From NCBI GenBank assembly GCA_017744735.1, contig JAGIAR010000016.1:1-36762 (forward strand): a DNA stretch of 36,762 bases, in the 5' to 3' direction. Each line of letters starts with the position of its first letter. Positions within the stretch are counted from its first letter, which is position 1. Origin of the DNA: Novosphingobium sp. GTDB lineage: Bacteria > Pseudomonadota > Alphaproteobacteria > Sphingomonadales > Sphingomonadaceae. The position numbers and the translations under genes were made by a program. Positions 9,110-17,145 of this stretch are shown here, piece after piece. The notes beneath the pieces were generated by a model. It was given only the letters and a program-made list of their open reading frames with translations. It had not been told where the DNA came from and ran no database searches.

Positions 9110-10441
9110 ATGTCGATCAGCTTCAGCGAGGCGCTGTCGCGCACCCCGCTCCGGGCCTTCTCGGTCGCGACCTTCGCGGTCTGCATGCTGGTGCTGGTGT
9201 GCGACGGGATCGACGCACAGCTGCTCGGGATCGTAGCGCCCAAGGTGATCGCCGATTTCGGGGTCGATCGCGGGACCTTCGGCGTGGCGATGAGCGCGGC
9301 GCTGGTCGGGTTCGGGATCGGCTCGTGGGCGGGCGGATGGCTGGGAGACACGGTCGGCAGGCGCTGGTCGCTCGCGCTGGCGACGCTGGTGTTCTCGCTG
9401 GCGACGATCGGCGCAAGCACGGCCGGCGGGGTGTGGGACATGGCCGCCTGGCGGATGCTCGGCGGGCTCGGCTTCGGCTCGGCCTATGCCAATGCGATCG
9501 CACTCGCGGGCGAATGGTTGCCCGATCGCTGGCGCCCGGTCGGGGTAACCACGCTTTCGGTCGGAACGCCAGCGGGCGGCTTCGTGGTCGCGGCGCTCGC
9601 GCCGACGCTGATCGATGCGCATGGCTGGCGCGGCACCTTCGTCGTGCTGGGGCTGGCAACGCTGCTGGTGATTGTGCTGGTGGTCGCCGTGTTGCGCGAC
9701 AGTCCCTCGTTCCTGCTCGCGCGGGGCAAGGCGGAAGCGGCCCGGATCGCCGCGCGCCGGGTGCTCGTGGGGGATCCGGAACTGGCGCCCGAACGGGGCG
9801 ACGCGTCAGGCGCGGCGGTAGGCGTGCTCCACCGCAGCAACCTGCGCCTCAATGTCGGTATCGGCCTGTCCTTCACCGCCGCGGCGCTGGTCGCCTACTC
9901 GATCCTGAGCTGGACCACGACGATGCTGACCGCGCAGGGATTCAGTTTCGAAGAAGCTGCCTATGCGGTGTCGGTCGGCGGGATCACCTCGGTGATCGCA
10001 TCGGTCGCAGCCGGCTTCCTCGCCCAGTGGATCGGCACCAGGCGGCTGGTGCTGGGCATCAGCGCGACCCTGTTCGTCAGCCTCGTTTGGCTCGGTTGGG
10101 TGATCGAGACCATGCCCGAAGTCCCGCCCGCCGGGACCCAATGGCTGGTGGTCGCGCTGGTCGGCCTCACGGCGGCGATCTTCAGCGCGGGCATGGCGAC
10201 GATGTATGCGATCATGACCCACGCCTATCCGCCTTCGTGCCGCTCGGCCGGGATCGGCTTCGGGATCTTCATGGGGCGGGTCGGGGCGGTCGCGGCCACG
10301 GCATTCGGCGGCTGGCTGCTCGATCTCGGGCAGGGCAGCGTGATTCCGTTCTTCGCGGTGATCGCTGCCGGTGCGCTGCTGTTCTCGGCCGCAGCTTTCG
10401 TGGTCGACCGCCACGTCCCGCCCGCAATGCGAAAAATATGA
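9110..10441 (+). CDS. MFS transporter, aromatic acid:H+ symporter (AAHS) type, copy 2
   Basis: A 443-residue second AAHS-type transporter, with DGIDAQ in TM1 and GGWLGDTVGRR in the first cytoplasmic loop. Compared with copy 1, the DRxGR motif reads DTVGR, so the usual Arg after Asp is Thr. The start is ATG 9110, preceded by AGGGAGAA, and the gap from copy 1 is only 10 nt. A longer in-frame extension to 9074 is hydrophilic and overlaps the upstream gene, so it was rejected. It is the last gene of the SDR operon; I see no clear terminator before the next transcription unit. Confidence 0.9.
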   Translation: MSISFSEALSRTPLRAFSVATFAVCMLVLVCDGIDAQLLGIVAPKVIADFGVDRGTFGVAMSAALVGFGIGSWAGGWLGDTVGRRWSLALATLVFSLATIGASTAGGVWDMAAWRMLGGLGFGSAYANAIALAGEWLPDRWRPVGVTTLSVGTPAGGFVVAALAPTLIDAHGWRGTFVVLGLATLLVIVLVVAVLRDSPSFLLARGKAEAARIAARRVLVGDPELAPERGDASGAAVGVLHRSNLRLNVGIGLSFTAAALVAYSILSWTTTMLTAQGFSFEEAAYAVSVGGITSVIASVAAGFLAQWIGTRRLVLGISATLFVSLVWLGWVIETMPEVPPAGTQWLVVALVGLTAAIFSAGMATMYAIMTHAYPPSCRSAGIGFGIFMGRVGAVAATAFGGWLLDLGQGSVIPFFAVIAAGALLFSAAAFVVDRHVPPAMRKI

Positions 10442-10497
10442 CAATAGCGGGACGGTTTGTTGCAGTTCGCTTTCAAAAATCCGGAAATGCCACGCAA

Positions 10498-10539
10498 CTG
10501 AAACCGGCGCGTAGCCCCCACGTCATCATCGGCCTCTAG
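10498..10539 (+). promoter_or_regulatory. Pho-box-like triple half-site and promoter of TBDR A
   Basis: Three directly repeated 7-mers at 11-bp spacing: CTGAAAC (10498-10504), GCGTAGC (10509-10515) and ACGTCAT (10520-10526). The cores GAAAC, GTAGC and GTCAT resemble the PhoB half-site core GTCAY; the last is a full core match and the first two are degenerate. TCTAG follows 8 nt downstream (10535-10539), the place expected for a -10 element in PhoB-activated promoters. The ATG of TBDR A is 42 nt from the box. The site before TBDR B superimposes on this one. Confidence 0.55.
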
Positions 10540-10567
10540 CCCGACATCGGGAATACGGAGACTGGTA

Positions 10568-13342
10568 ATGAAACTTACTCGGCTGCTCGTTTCGAGCGGC
10601 GCGGCGGCTATTGCCGTTGGCGCATCTACATCCGCTTATGCCGGCGAAATCGCCGGGCATGTCTCGGACACCACGCAGACCATCGCGCTGCAATCGGCCG
10701 AGGTTCGCATCGTCGAACTGGGCCGGGTGGCTACAACGGCGCGCGACGGCGGCTACACGTTTCCGGACGTGCCCGCCGGCACCTACACGCTCGAAGTCCG
10801 CTACGTCGGGGCTGAGCCGGTAACCCGGACGGTGGTGGTGCCCGAGACCGGCACCGTGTCCGCCGATCTGACGCTGGGCGGTACCAACGAGATCCTCGTG
10901 GTCGGCCAGGCGGCCAACCAGGCCAGCGCGCTTTCGCGCCAGAAGGCGGCCGACGGCGTGAGCAGCGTACTGACGCGCGACGCGATCGGCGAATTCCCCG
11001 ACCAGAACGTCGCGGAATCGCTGCGCCGCCTGCCGGGCGTGAACATCCTCAACGACCAGGGCGAAGGCCGCTTCGTCTCGGTGCGCGGGCTCGATCCGGA
11101 ACTCAACAGCACCTCGGTCGACGGCGTGCGCCTGCCTGCGCCGGAGTCCGACATCCGCGCCGTCGCGCTCGACGTCATCTCGTCGGACACGATCGAATCG
11201 ATCGAAGTGAAGAAGTCCTTCACCCCCGACATGGACGGCGACTTCATCGGCGCCTCGGTCGAGATCAAGACCGCCAGCGCCTTCGACAGCCGCAAGAACC
11301 GCTATTCGATTTCGGCAGAGGGCAGCTATAACGACTATAGCGGCAAGGTGACGCCGAAGGGCAGCTTCGACTTCACCCAGAAGCTGAGCGACGATTTCGG
11401 CATCGCCGGCTCGATCAGCTACTACGAACGCCAGTTCGAGACCGACAACGTCGAGGCCGACAATTGGGTGGAAGCCGGCGGGGCCGATTTCACGCCCTCG
11501 CTGGAATATCGCGACTACGATGTGACCCGCAAGCGCATCAACGCCGCGTTGTCGTTCGACTGGCGCGTTTCCGACACCACCAAGGCCTACGTCCGCGGCA
11601 ACTGGGCTCAGTTCGACGATCACGAGCTTCGCCGCCGCACCACCTTCGACCTCGGCGATTTCGAGGACGACGGCCCGTCGTCGGTGAACGGTTCGACCGT
11701 GAGCTTCGACACTGCCGACCAGGAAATCACCGTCGAGCGCGATCTCAAGGATCGCTTCGAGCGCCAGCGCATCCGCTCGGTTTCGGTGGGCAGCGAGACC
11801 GACACCGGCACTTGGAAGTTCGACTGGCAGGCGAGCTATGCCAAGTCGAGCGAACTCGAAACCTTCTCGCTCGATCCGGTCCGCTTCAGCACCGCGTTCG
11901 ACGACGAATCCGGGGTCGTGATCGATTTCGACAATTCGGGCCGCTACTATCCGGTCTACTCGGTCTCGAGCGGCGCCAGCGAGGTCAACGATCCGACCAA
12001 CTACACGCTCAACCGCGTCGAACTGACCACGCTTTCGGACAGCACCGACGAGGAATACGCGCTCAAGGCCAATATCGCGCGCACCTTCGCGATGTCGGGT
12101 GGCGATTTCACCGTCCAGGCTGGGGCAAAGGCCCGCTGGCGCGAGAAGTCGTACGACTTCGAGATGACGCGTTACAAGAAGTCGAAGAACTACACGCTGG
12201 CCGATGTGCTGGGCGAGCAGACCTATCGCCTCGTCGATATGGGCCCGGTGATGAGCAAGACGGACACCAAGGACTGGTTCCTCGCCAACGAGGCCGACCT
12301 TTCGATCGACGACTATGCGTCGGCGCTCGATTCCGCGACCAGCGACTATTCGGTCAAGGAAGACATCACCGCCGCCTATCTGCTCGGCCGGTGGGACAGC
12401 GCCACGCTGCGCGTGATCGGCGGCGTGCGCATGGAGCACACCAAGAACGAGCTGAACGGCAATGTGGTGACCGACGACGAGGACAATCTCGACCTGCCGC
12501 TGGTCCAGCCGGTCCAGTACAAGCGCAGCTACACCGACTGGCTGCCGAGCCTGACCTTCCGCTTCAGCCCGCAGGACAATCTCGTTTTCCGCCTTGCCGG
12601 CTACAAGACGCTGGTGCGGCCGAAGCTCTCGGCGATGGCACCGCGCTCGACGGTCAACGAAGACAACGAGGCGGAATTCGGCAATCCCGGCCTGCTGCCC
12701 TATGAGGCGTGGAATGCCGATATCGGCGCGGCCTACTATTTCTCCGGCAACGGCGCGATCTCGGTCGGCGCGTTCTACAAGGACATCAAGAACTACGCGG
12801 TGACGCAGTCGTTCGACGATTATACCTACGAGGGCGTGACCTATGACAAGTTCACGACCACGATCAACGGCGACAGCGCGAAGGTTGCCGGGTTCGAAGC
12901 GAGCTACAGCCAGGTCTACGACATGCTGCCGGCCCCGTTCGATGGCCTGCTGACGCAGTTCAACTACACCTACACCCACAGCAAGGCGACCCTGGCGGAC
13001 GGGCGTGAAATCTATCTGCCGGCCGCTTCGCGCAACACGTTCAACGTCGTGCTCGGGTTCGACAAGGGGCCGCTCGACCTCCGCCTTTCCGGCACCTATC
13101 GCGACAAGTACCTCGACGAGGTCGGCGGGGATGCGGAGGAGGACCGCTGGGTCAACGACCACTTCCAGCTCGATTTCTCGGGCAAGATCAAGGTGATGAA
13201 GGGCCTGCGCCTGACGGTGGATGTGATCAACATCAACAACGCCAAGTATTTCGCCTATCAGGACTTCGGCGGGGCGCAGCGCTTGCTGCAGTTCGAGAAG
13301 TACGGGCCGACCTTCAAGTTCGGCGTAAAGGCGGACTTCTGA
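10568..13342 (+). CDS. TonB-dependent outer-membrane receptor (TBDR A) with N-terminal carboxypeptidase-regulatory-like domain
   Basis: A 924-residue receptor. The signal peptide covers residues 1-25 (AYA-G). A beta-sandwich carboxypeptidase-regulatory-like domain follows (about 26-95, with GHVSD...RDGGYTFPDVPAGTYTLEV). The TonB box is EILVVGQ, and the plug domain contains DQNVAESLRRLPGV, EGRFVSVRG and a later IEVKKS. The remainder is a 22-strand-type barrel ending in an aromatic residue (GVKADF). CGGAG lies 7 nt before the ATG. The stop codon overlaps the start of the phytase gene (TGATG), so the two are translationally coupled. Coupling to a beta-propeller phytase strongly suggests a role in capturing phytate, a partly dephosphorylated inositol phosphate or a metal-phytate complex at the outer membrane. 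The ligand is inferred, not shown. Confidence 0.93.
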   Translation: MKLTRLLVSSGAAAIAVGASTSAYAGEIAGHVSDTTQTIALQSAEVRIVELGRVATTARDGGYTFPDVPAGTYTLEVRYVGAEPVTRTVVVPETGTVSADLTLGGTNEILVVGQAANQASALSRQKAADGVSSVLTRDAIGEFPDQNVAESLRRLPGVNILNDQGEGRFVSVRGLDPELNSTSVDGVRLPAPESDIRAVALDVISSDTIESIEVKKSFTPDMDGDFIGASVEIKTASAFDSRKNRYSISAEGSYNDYSGKVTPKGSFDFTQKLSDDFGIAGSISYYERQFETDNVEADNWVEAGGADFTPSLEYRDYDVTRKRINAALSFDWRVSDTTKAYVRGNWAQFDDHELRRRTTFDLGDFEDDGPSSVNGSTVSFDTADQEITVERDLKDRFERQRIRSVSVGSETDTGTWKFDWQASYAKSSELETFSLDPVRFSTAFDDESGVVIDFDNSGRYYPVYSVSSGASEVNDPTNYTLNRVELTTLSDSTDEEYALKANIARTFAMSGGDFTVQAGAKARWREKSYDFEMTRYKKSKNYTLADVLGEQTYRLVDMGPVMSKTDTKDWFLANEADLSIDDYASALDSATSDYSVKEDITAAYLLGRWDSATLRVIGGVRMEHTKNELNGNVVTDDEDNLDLPLVQPVQYKRSYTDWLPSLTFRFSPQDNLVFRLAGYKTLVRPKLSAMAPRSTVNEDNEAEFGNPGLLPYEAWNADIGAAYYFSGNGAISVGAFYKDIKNYAVTQSFDDYTYEGVTYDKFTTTINGDSAKVAGFEASYSQVYDMLPAPFDGLLTQFNYTYTHSKATLADGREIYLPAASRNTFNVVLGFDKGPLDLRLSGTYRDKYLDEVGGDAEEDRWVNDHFQLDFSGKIKVMKGLRLTVDVININNAKYFAYQDFGGAQRLLQFEKYGPTFKFGVKADF

Positions 13343-14358
13343 TGCGGACTGCCATCGCTCCGGTGGCGCTGGCCCTCGCGCTGGCGGCTTGCTCCGGCAA
13401 GCCGCCAGCCGGGGAGGCGCCGGTAATATTCGAGGTGACGGCCGCCGGCGAAACCGCTCCGGTCGGCACCGGCAACGCCGATGCGGCGGACGATCCGGCG
13501 ATCTGGCGCGATGCGGAGAACCCCGAGAACAGCCTGATCGTCGCGACCGACAAGAAGGCCGGGCTCTACGTCTACGGGCTCGACGGCAAGGTGCGCGACT
13601 TCAGCAAGGAAGGGCGGCTCAACAACGTCGCTTTGGCCGACATGGGTGATGCAGGCGTGATCGTGGCGGCGAGCGACCGCAACGACGAAGCCGCGGCCAA
13701 GATCATGCTCTACCGGCTCGACACCAAAGCGGCGAAGCTGATTCCGCTCGGGACGGTCGATGGCGGTGCGGGCGAAGGCTACGGCATCTGCGTTTCGGCA
13801 CAGTCGGACGGGCTGCACGTCTATTCGGTGCTCAAGGCCGGCGACATCGGCGAATACCGCGTGACCTTCGCCGGCGGCACACCGAAGGGCGAGCTGGTGC
13901 GCAGCATGAAGCTGAAAACGCAGACCGAGGGTTGCGTGGCCGATCCGCGCGACGGATCGCTCTATGTCGGCGAGGAAGATGTCGGCATCTGGAAGTTCGC
14001 GGCGGGTTCGACCGAGGGCAGCCTTGTCGCCAAGGCCGACGGCAAGCAGCTGGTTGCCGATGTCGAAGGTCTGGCGCTGGCTGCCGAGGGCAAGGACGGC
14101 GGCTGGCTGATCGCATCGAGCCAGGGCGACAATGCCTATGCGGTCTATCGCCTGCCGGGGATGGTCTATGCCGGCCGTTTCCGGATCGCGCAGGGGGCAT
14201 TCGGTTCGACCGAGGAAACCGACGGGATCGATCTGGTGCTCGGCGATTTTGGACCCGCCTTTCCCACCGGCCTGTTCGTCGCTCAGGATGGCGAGAACGG
14301 CAACCGGGCGCAGAATTTCAAGCTGGTTTCGTGGGAGGCAATCGAGAAGGGTCTCTGA
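13342..14358 (+). CDS. Beta-propeller phytase (3-phytase), lipoprotein
   Basis: A 338-residue beta-propeller phytase, which uses Ca2+ to remove phosphate from phytate. The signature NADAADDPAIW is present, as are ATDKKAGLYVYGLDG, RLNNV, SDRND, EGCVADPRDGSLYVGEED and SSQGDNAYAVYRL, in the order usual for the six-bladed propeller. The N-terminus is a lipoprotein signal ending LAAC (Cys17), so the enzyme is probably anchored in the periplasm or at the cell surface. Its ATG overlaps the TBDR A stop codon by one base. Length is normal for the single-domain form. Beta-propeller phytase genes are known to occur beside TBDR genes in Gram-negative bacteria. I am confident of the family; specificity for phytate over other phosphoesters is inferred. 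Confidence 0.94.
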   Translation: MRTAIAPVALALALAACSGKPPAGEAPVIFEVTAAGETAPVGTGNADAADDPAIWRDAENPENSLIVATDKKAGLYVYGLDGKVRDFSKEGRLNNVALADMGDAGVIVAASDRNDEAAAKIMLYRLDTKAAKLIPLGTVDGGAGEGYGICVSAQSDGLHVYSVLKAGDIGEYRVTFAGGTPKGELVRSMKLKTQTEGCVADPRDGSLYVGEEDVGIWKFAAGSTEGSLVAKADGKQLVADVEGLALAAEGKDGGWLIASSQGDNAYAVYRLPGMVYAGRFRIAQGAFGSTEETDGIDLVLGDFGPAFPTGLFVAQDGENGNRAQNFKLVSWEAIEKGL

Positions 14359-14423
14359 TCGGGCAATTTACCGAAGAGGAACAATACTGTTACCTTTAGA
14401 TCACAGAACAACGAGTCTTGTAA

Positions 14424-14465
14424 CTGAAACATCGCGGTAGCCCGCGTGTCATCAAGCGCTCCTAG
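14424..14465 (+). promoter_or_regulatory. Pho-box-like triple half-site and promoter of TBDR B
   Basis: Half-sites CTGAAAC (14424-14430), CGGTAGC (14435-14441) and GTGTCAT (14446-14452) lie at 11-bp spacing, followed 8 nt later by CCTAG (14461-14465). Aligned without gaps to the TBDR A promoter, the 45-nt stretch has the blocks AACTGAAAC, GTAGCCC and GTCATCA identical while the bases between them differ, the pattern of a conserved binding site. A further CTGTTAC at 14387-14393 is a possible extra half-site. The start codon is 47 nt from the box. Confidence 0.55.
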
Positions 14466-14498
14466 CGGCCTCCGGGTAACAGGACCGGAGATTCCCGC

Positions 14499-17126
14499 AT
14501 GAAATTCGCTCGTCTGCTCGCCTCGAGCTGTGCTTTTGCCCTTGTCGCCTGCGCCGCGACGCCTGCTTTCGCCGATGATGGATCATCGAAAGATAGCAAT
14601 AATGGCAATGCCGATGCAGCCGCGCAGGCGGATGGCGGAGATATCGTGGTGACCGGGACCCGCGCTGCGCTGCGCGCGGCGGTGGCCGAAAAGAAGGAAG
14701 CGGACAATTTCGTCGAGACGCTGCAGGCGAACGACGTCGGCAAGCTGCCCGACCAGAACGTTGCCGAAGCGGTCAAGCGCCTGCCGGGACTGTCGGTCGC
14801 GAACGACCAGGGCGAAGGCCGCTATGTCGTCATCCGCGGGATCGATCCGAGCCTGGTGAACGTCTCGCTCAACGGCCAGACCCTGCCCGCGCCCGAGCCG
14901 GACGGCCGCGTGGTCAAGCTCGACGATCTCCCCTCGGCGATGATCCAGTCGATCGTCGTCACCAAGTCGCTGCTGCCCGATCAGGATGCGAATGCGATCG
15001 GCGGCGACGTCAACGTGAAGACCAAGACCGCGTTCGACAGCCGCGATCCGTTCTTCTTCGACGCGCGCGGCGCAGTCGGGCGTTACGACATCAACCACAA
15101 GACCCCGTGGGAAGCCGACGGCACGCTGGGCGGCCGCTTCGGCCCCGACGAGCAGTTCGGCGCAGTGGTCTCGGTCAATTATTCACGCCGCCCGATCGAA
15201 TCGGAGAACTTCCAGGGCACCGAAGACTGGGCAGGCGGCATCCCCGCCGGTGGCGGCTTGCGCGACTACAACCTCACCCGCACCCGGCTGGGCGTGGTCG
15301 GCAATTTCGACTGGCATCCGAGCGACAGCGCGAAGATTTACATCCGCAGCAGCTATTCGAAATATCAGGACCACGAGACCCGCGACCAGAACCTGCTCTC
15401 GGGGTTCTCCGGGTCCGACGAGGATAATCCGTCTACCACCGGCTCCGCCGCGACCACGATCCTCGTCCGGCACCGCGAAGAGAACGACAACACCAAGTCC
15501 TTGACCCTCGGCGGCGATTTCGACGTCGGCGGCGGCAAGCTGTCGCTGTCGGGCGGCTGGACCAAGGCGGTCAAGATCGACCCGATCCGCAGCGAATTCA
15601 CCTTCGCCGGGCCGACGGTCGATGCGACCTACGATTCGTCGACCTACCCCTATTCGCTGCTGCCCTCGGGCGCCAATGCGGACGTGTTCGACGATCCGTC
15701 GCAGTTCAAGTTCAGCAAGCTCAAGGCCGAAACCCGCAGCACCTACGAGCGGATCTGGCAGGGCCGGATCGACTACAGCCACCCGATCGGCATCGGCGAC
15801 GATTCCGAGATCAAGGTCGGCTTCAAGTATCTCGACCGCCACAAGGACGACAACCACGATCTGATCAGCTACAAGAAGGGCACCGCCTGGACCCTCGACA
15901 CGGTCGGCTACACCGGCAACACCGACTTCTACGAAGGGCTGTTCGACTTCGGTGAACGGATCGATTGGTACAAGGCGGAGGACTACCTTGCCGCCAACCC
16001 GTCGGTCGGGAAGTTCGACTATGCGGGCAATCTTGAGGGCTCGCTGTCGTCGGATTACGACGCGCGCGAAGAGATCCTCGCCGGCTATGCGATGGCGACG
16101 CTGCGCTTCGGCAATCTGACGATCATTCCGGGCGTTCGCGTCGAACACACCCGCGATCGCACCGCGGCCAAGCTCGTCGATCCAACGACGGCAGATCTCG
16201 TCGCCGGTGTAACCAGCATCGCCGATTATGAGGCTGTGCTGGCTGCCAACAACGACTTCAACGTGTTCGGTAACAACAGCTACACCGACGTCTTCCCCGG
16301 CCTGAACGCCAAGTTGGAAATCCGCCCGGACCTGCTGCTGCGGGCCGGCGTGACCACGTCAATCGGGCGTCCGAACTATAGCACGCTGGCGCCGTTCACG
16401 ATGGTAGAGGACGGTACGCCCGCGACAGTAACGATGGGCAACCCTAATCTGAAGCCGTACAAGGCACTCAACTTCGACGCTGCCGTCGAATATTATCCCA
16501 CACCGGACAGCCTGTTCAGCGCGGGCCTATTCTATAAGAAGATCGACAATCCGATCTATCAGGTTCCCGAATACGGCATCGCCAATCCGGGTGGCATCGC
16601 GGGGGCTTCGGTGGAGGACTATCCGACCATCGACCTGCTCACCTATGTGAACATGGATTCCGAGAACATCGGCGGGATCGAGATCAACGTGCAGACCCAG
16701 TTCACCGCGCTGCCGGGCGTGCTCAGCGGTTTCGGCATCTCGGCGAACTATACCCACACCTGGGGCCATGCGACCGGCGCTGCGTTCCGCGCCGGCGACA
16801 TTCCGCTGGCATACCAGTCGCGCGATCTGGGCAACGTCAGCCTGTTCTACGAGAAGTACGGTTTTGCTGCGCGGTTGGCGTTCAACTACCGCTCGGCCTT
16901 CATCGACGTGGTAGCGCAGACTGCCGATCAGGACTCCTACTGGGATGCGCAGGGCCAGCTCGACCTGCATGTGAGCTATCAGGTCGCACCGCAGTTCACC
17001 GTGTTCGCCGACGGGACCAATTTGACCGACTCGCCGTGGCACCACTACCTCGGCCAGCCGGCGAACCTGGTGGAGCGCGAGCGCTACGGCGCCCAGTTCC
17101 GGGTCGGCGCGCAGGTGCACTTCTGA
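14499..17126 (+). CDS. TonB-dependent outer-membrane receptor (TBDR B)
   Basis: An 875-residue TBDR. The signal peptide ends AFA-D (residue 25). A short Asp/Asn/Ala-rich linker leads to the TonB box DIVVTGTR, then the plug (DQNVAEAVKRLPGLSV, EGRYVVIRGIDP, IVVTKSLLPDQDANAIGG) and a barrel ending GAQVHF. It lacks the carboxypeptidase-like domain of TBDR A but shares its plug layout; both belong to the sphingomonad CirA/IPR010104-like type. GGAG lies 8 nt before the ATG. It is followed closely by a histidine acid phosphatase (likely start 19 nt downstream), so I infer transport of a phosphorylated organic substrate or of metal released from phytate. Confidence 0.92.
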   Translation: MKFARLLASSCAFALVACAATPAFADDGSSKDSNNGNADAAAQADGGDIVVTGTRAALRAAVAEKKEADNFVETLQANDVGKLPDQNVAEAVKRLPGLSVANDQGEGRYVVIRGIDPSLVNVSLNGQTLPAPEPDGRVVKLDDLPSAMIQSIVVTKSLLPDQDANAIGGDVNVKTKTAFDSRDPFFFDARGAVGRYDINHKTPWEADGTLGGRFGPDEQFGAVVSVNYSRRPIESENFQGTEDWAGGIPAGGGLRDYNLTRTRLGVVGNFDWHPSDSAKIYIRSSYSKYQDHETRDQNLLSGFSGSDEDNPSTTGSAATTILVRHREENDNTKSLTLGGDFDVGGGKLSLSGGWTKAVKIDPIRSEFTFAGPTVDATYDSSTYPYSLLPSGANADVFDDPSQFKFSKLKAETRSTYERIWQGRIDYSHPIGIGDDSEIKVGFKYLDRHKDDNHDLISYKKGTAWTLDTVGYTGNTDFYEGLFDFGERIDWYKAEDYLAANPSVGKFDYAGNLEGSLSSDYDAREEILAGYAMATLRFGNLTIIPGVRVEHTRDRTAAKLVDPTTADLVAGVTSIADYEAVLAANNDFNVFGNNSYTDVFPGLNAKLEIRPDLLLRAGVTTSIGRPNYSTLAPFTMVEDGTPATVTMGNPNLKPYKALNFDAAVEYYPTPDSLFSAGLFYKKIDNPIYQVPEYGIANPGGIAGASVEDYPTIDLLTYVNMDSENIGGIEINVQTQFTALPGVLSGFGISANYTHTWGHATGAAFRAGDIPLAYQSRDLGNVSLFYEKYGFAARLAFNYRSAFIDVVAQTADQDSYWDAQGQLDLHVSYQVAPQFTVFADGTNLTDSPWHHYLGQPANLVERERYGAQFRVGAQVHF

Positions 17127-17145
17127 GCCGGCTGGAGGAATGACG

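Noticed and set aside
10526..13162. 878-residue minus-strand frame opposite TBDR A
   Set aside because: Shadow of the TBDR reading frame; no domain is recognisable and the opposite strand carries signal peptide, TonB box, plug and C-terminal aromatic residue.
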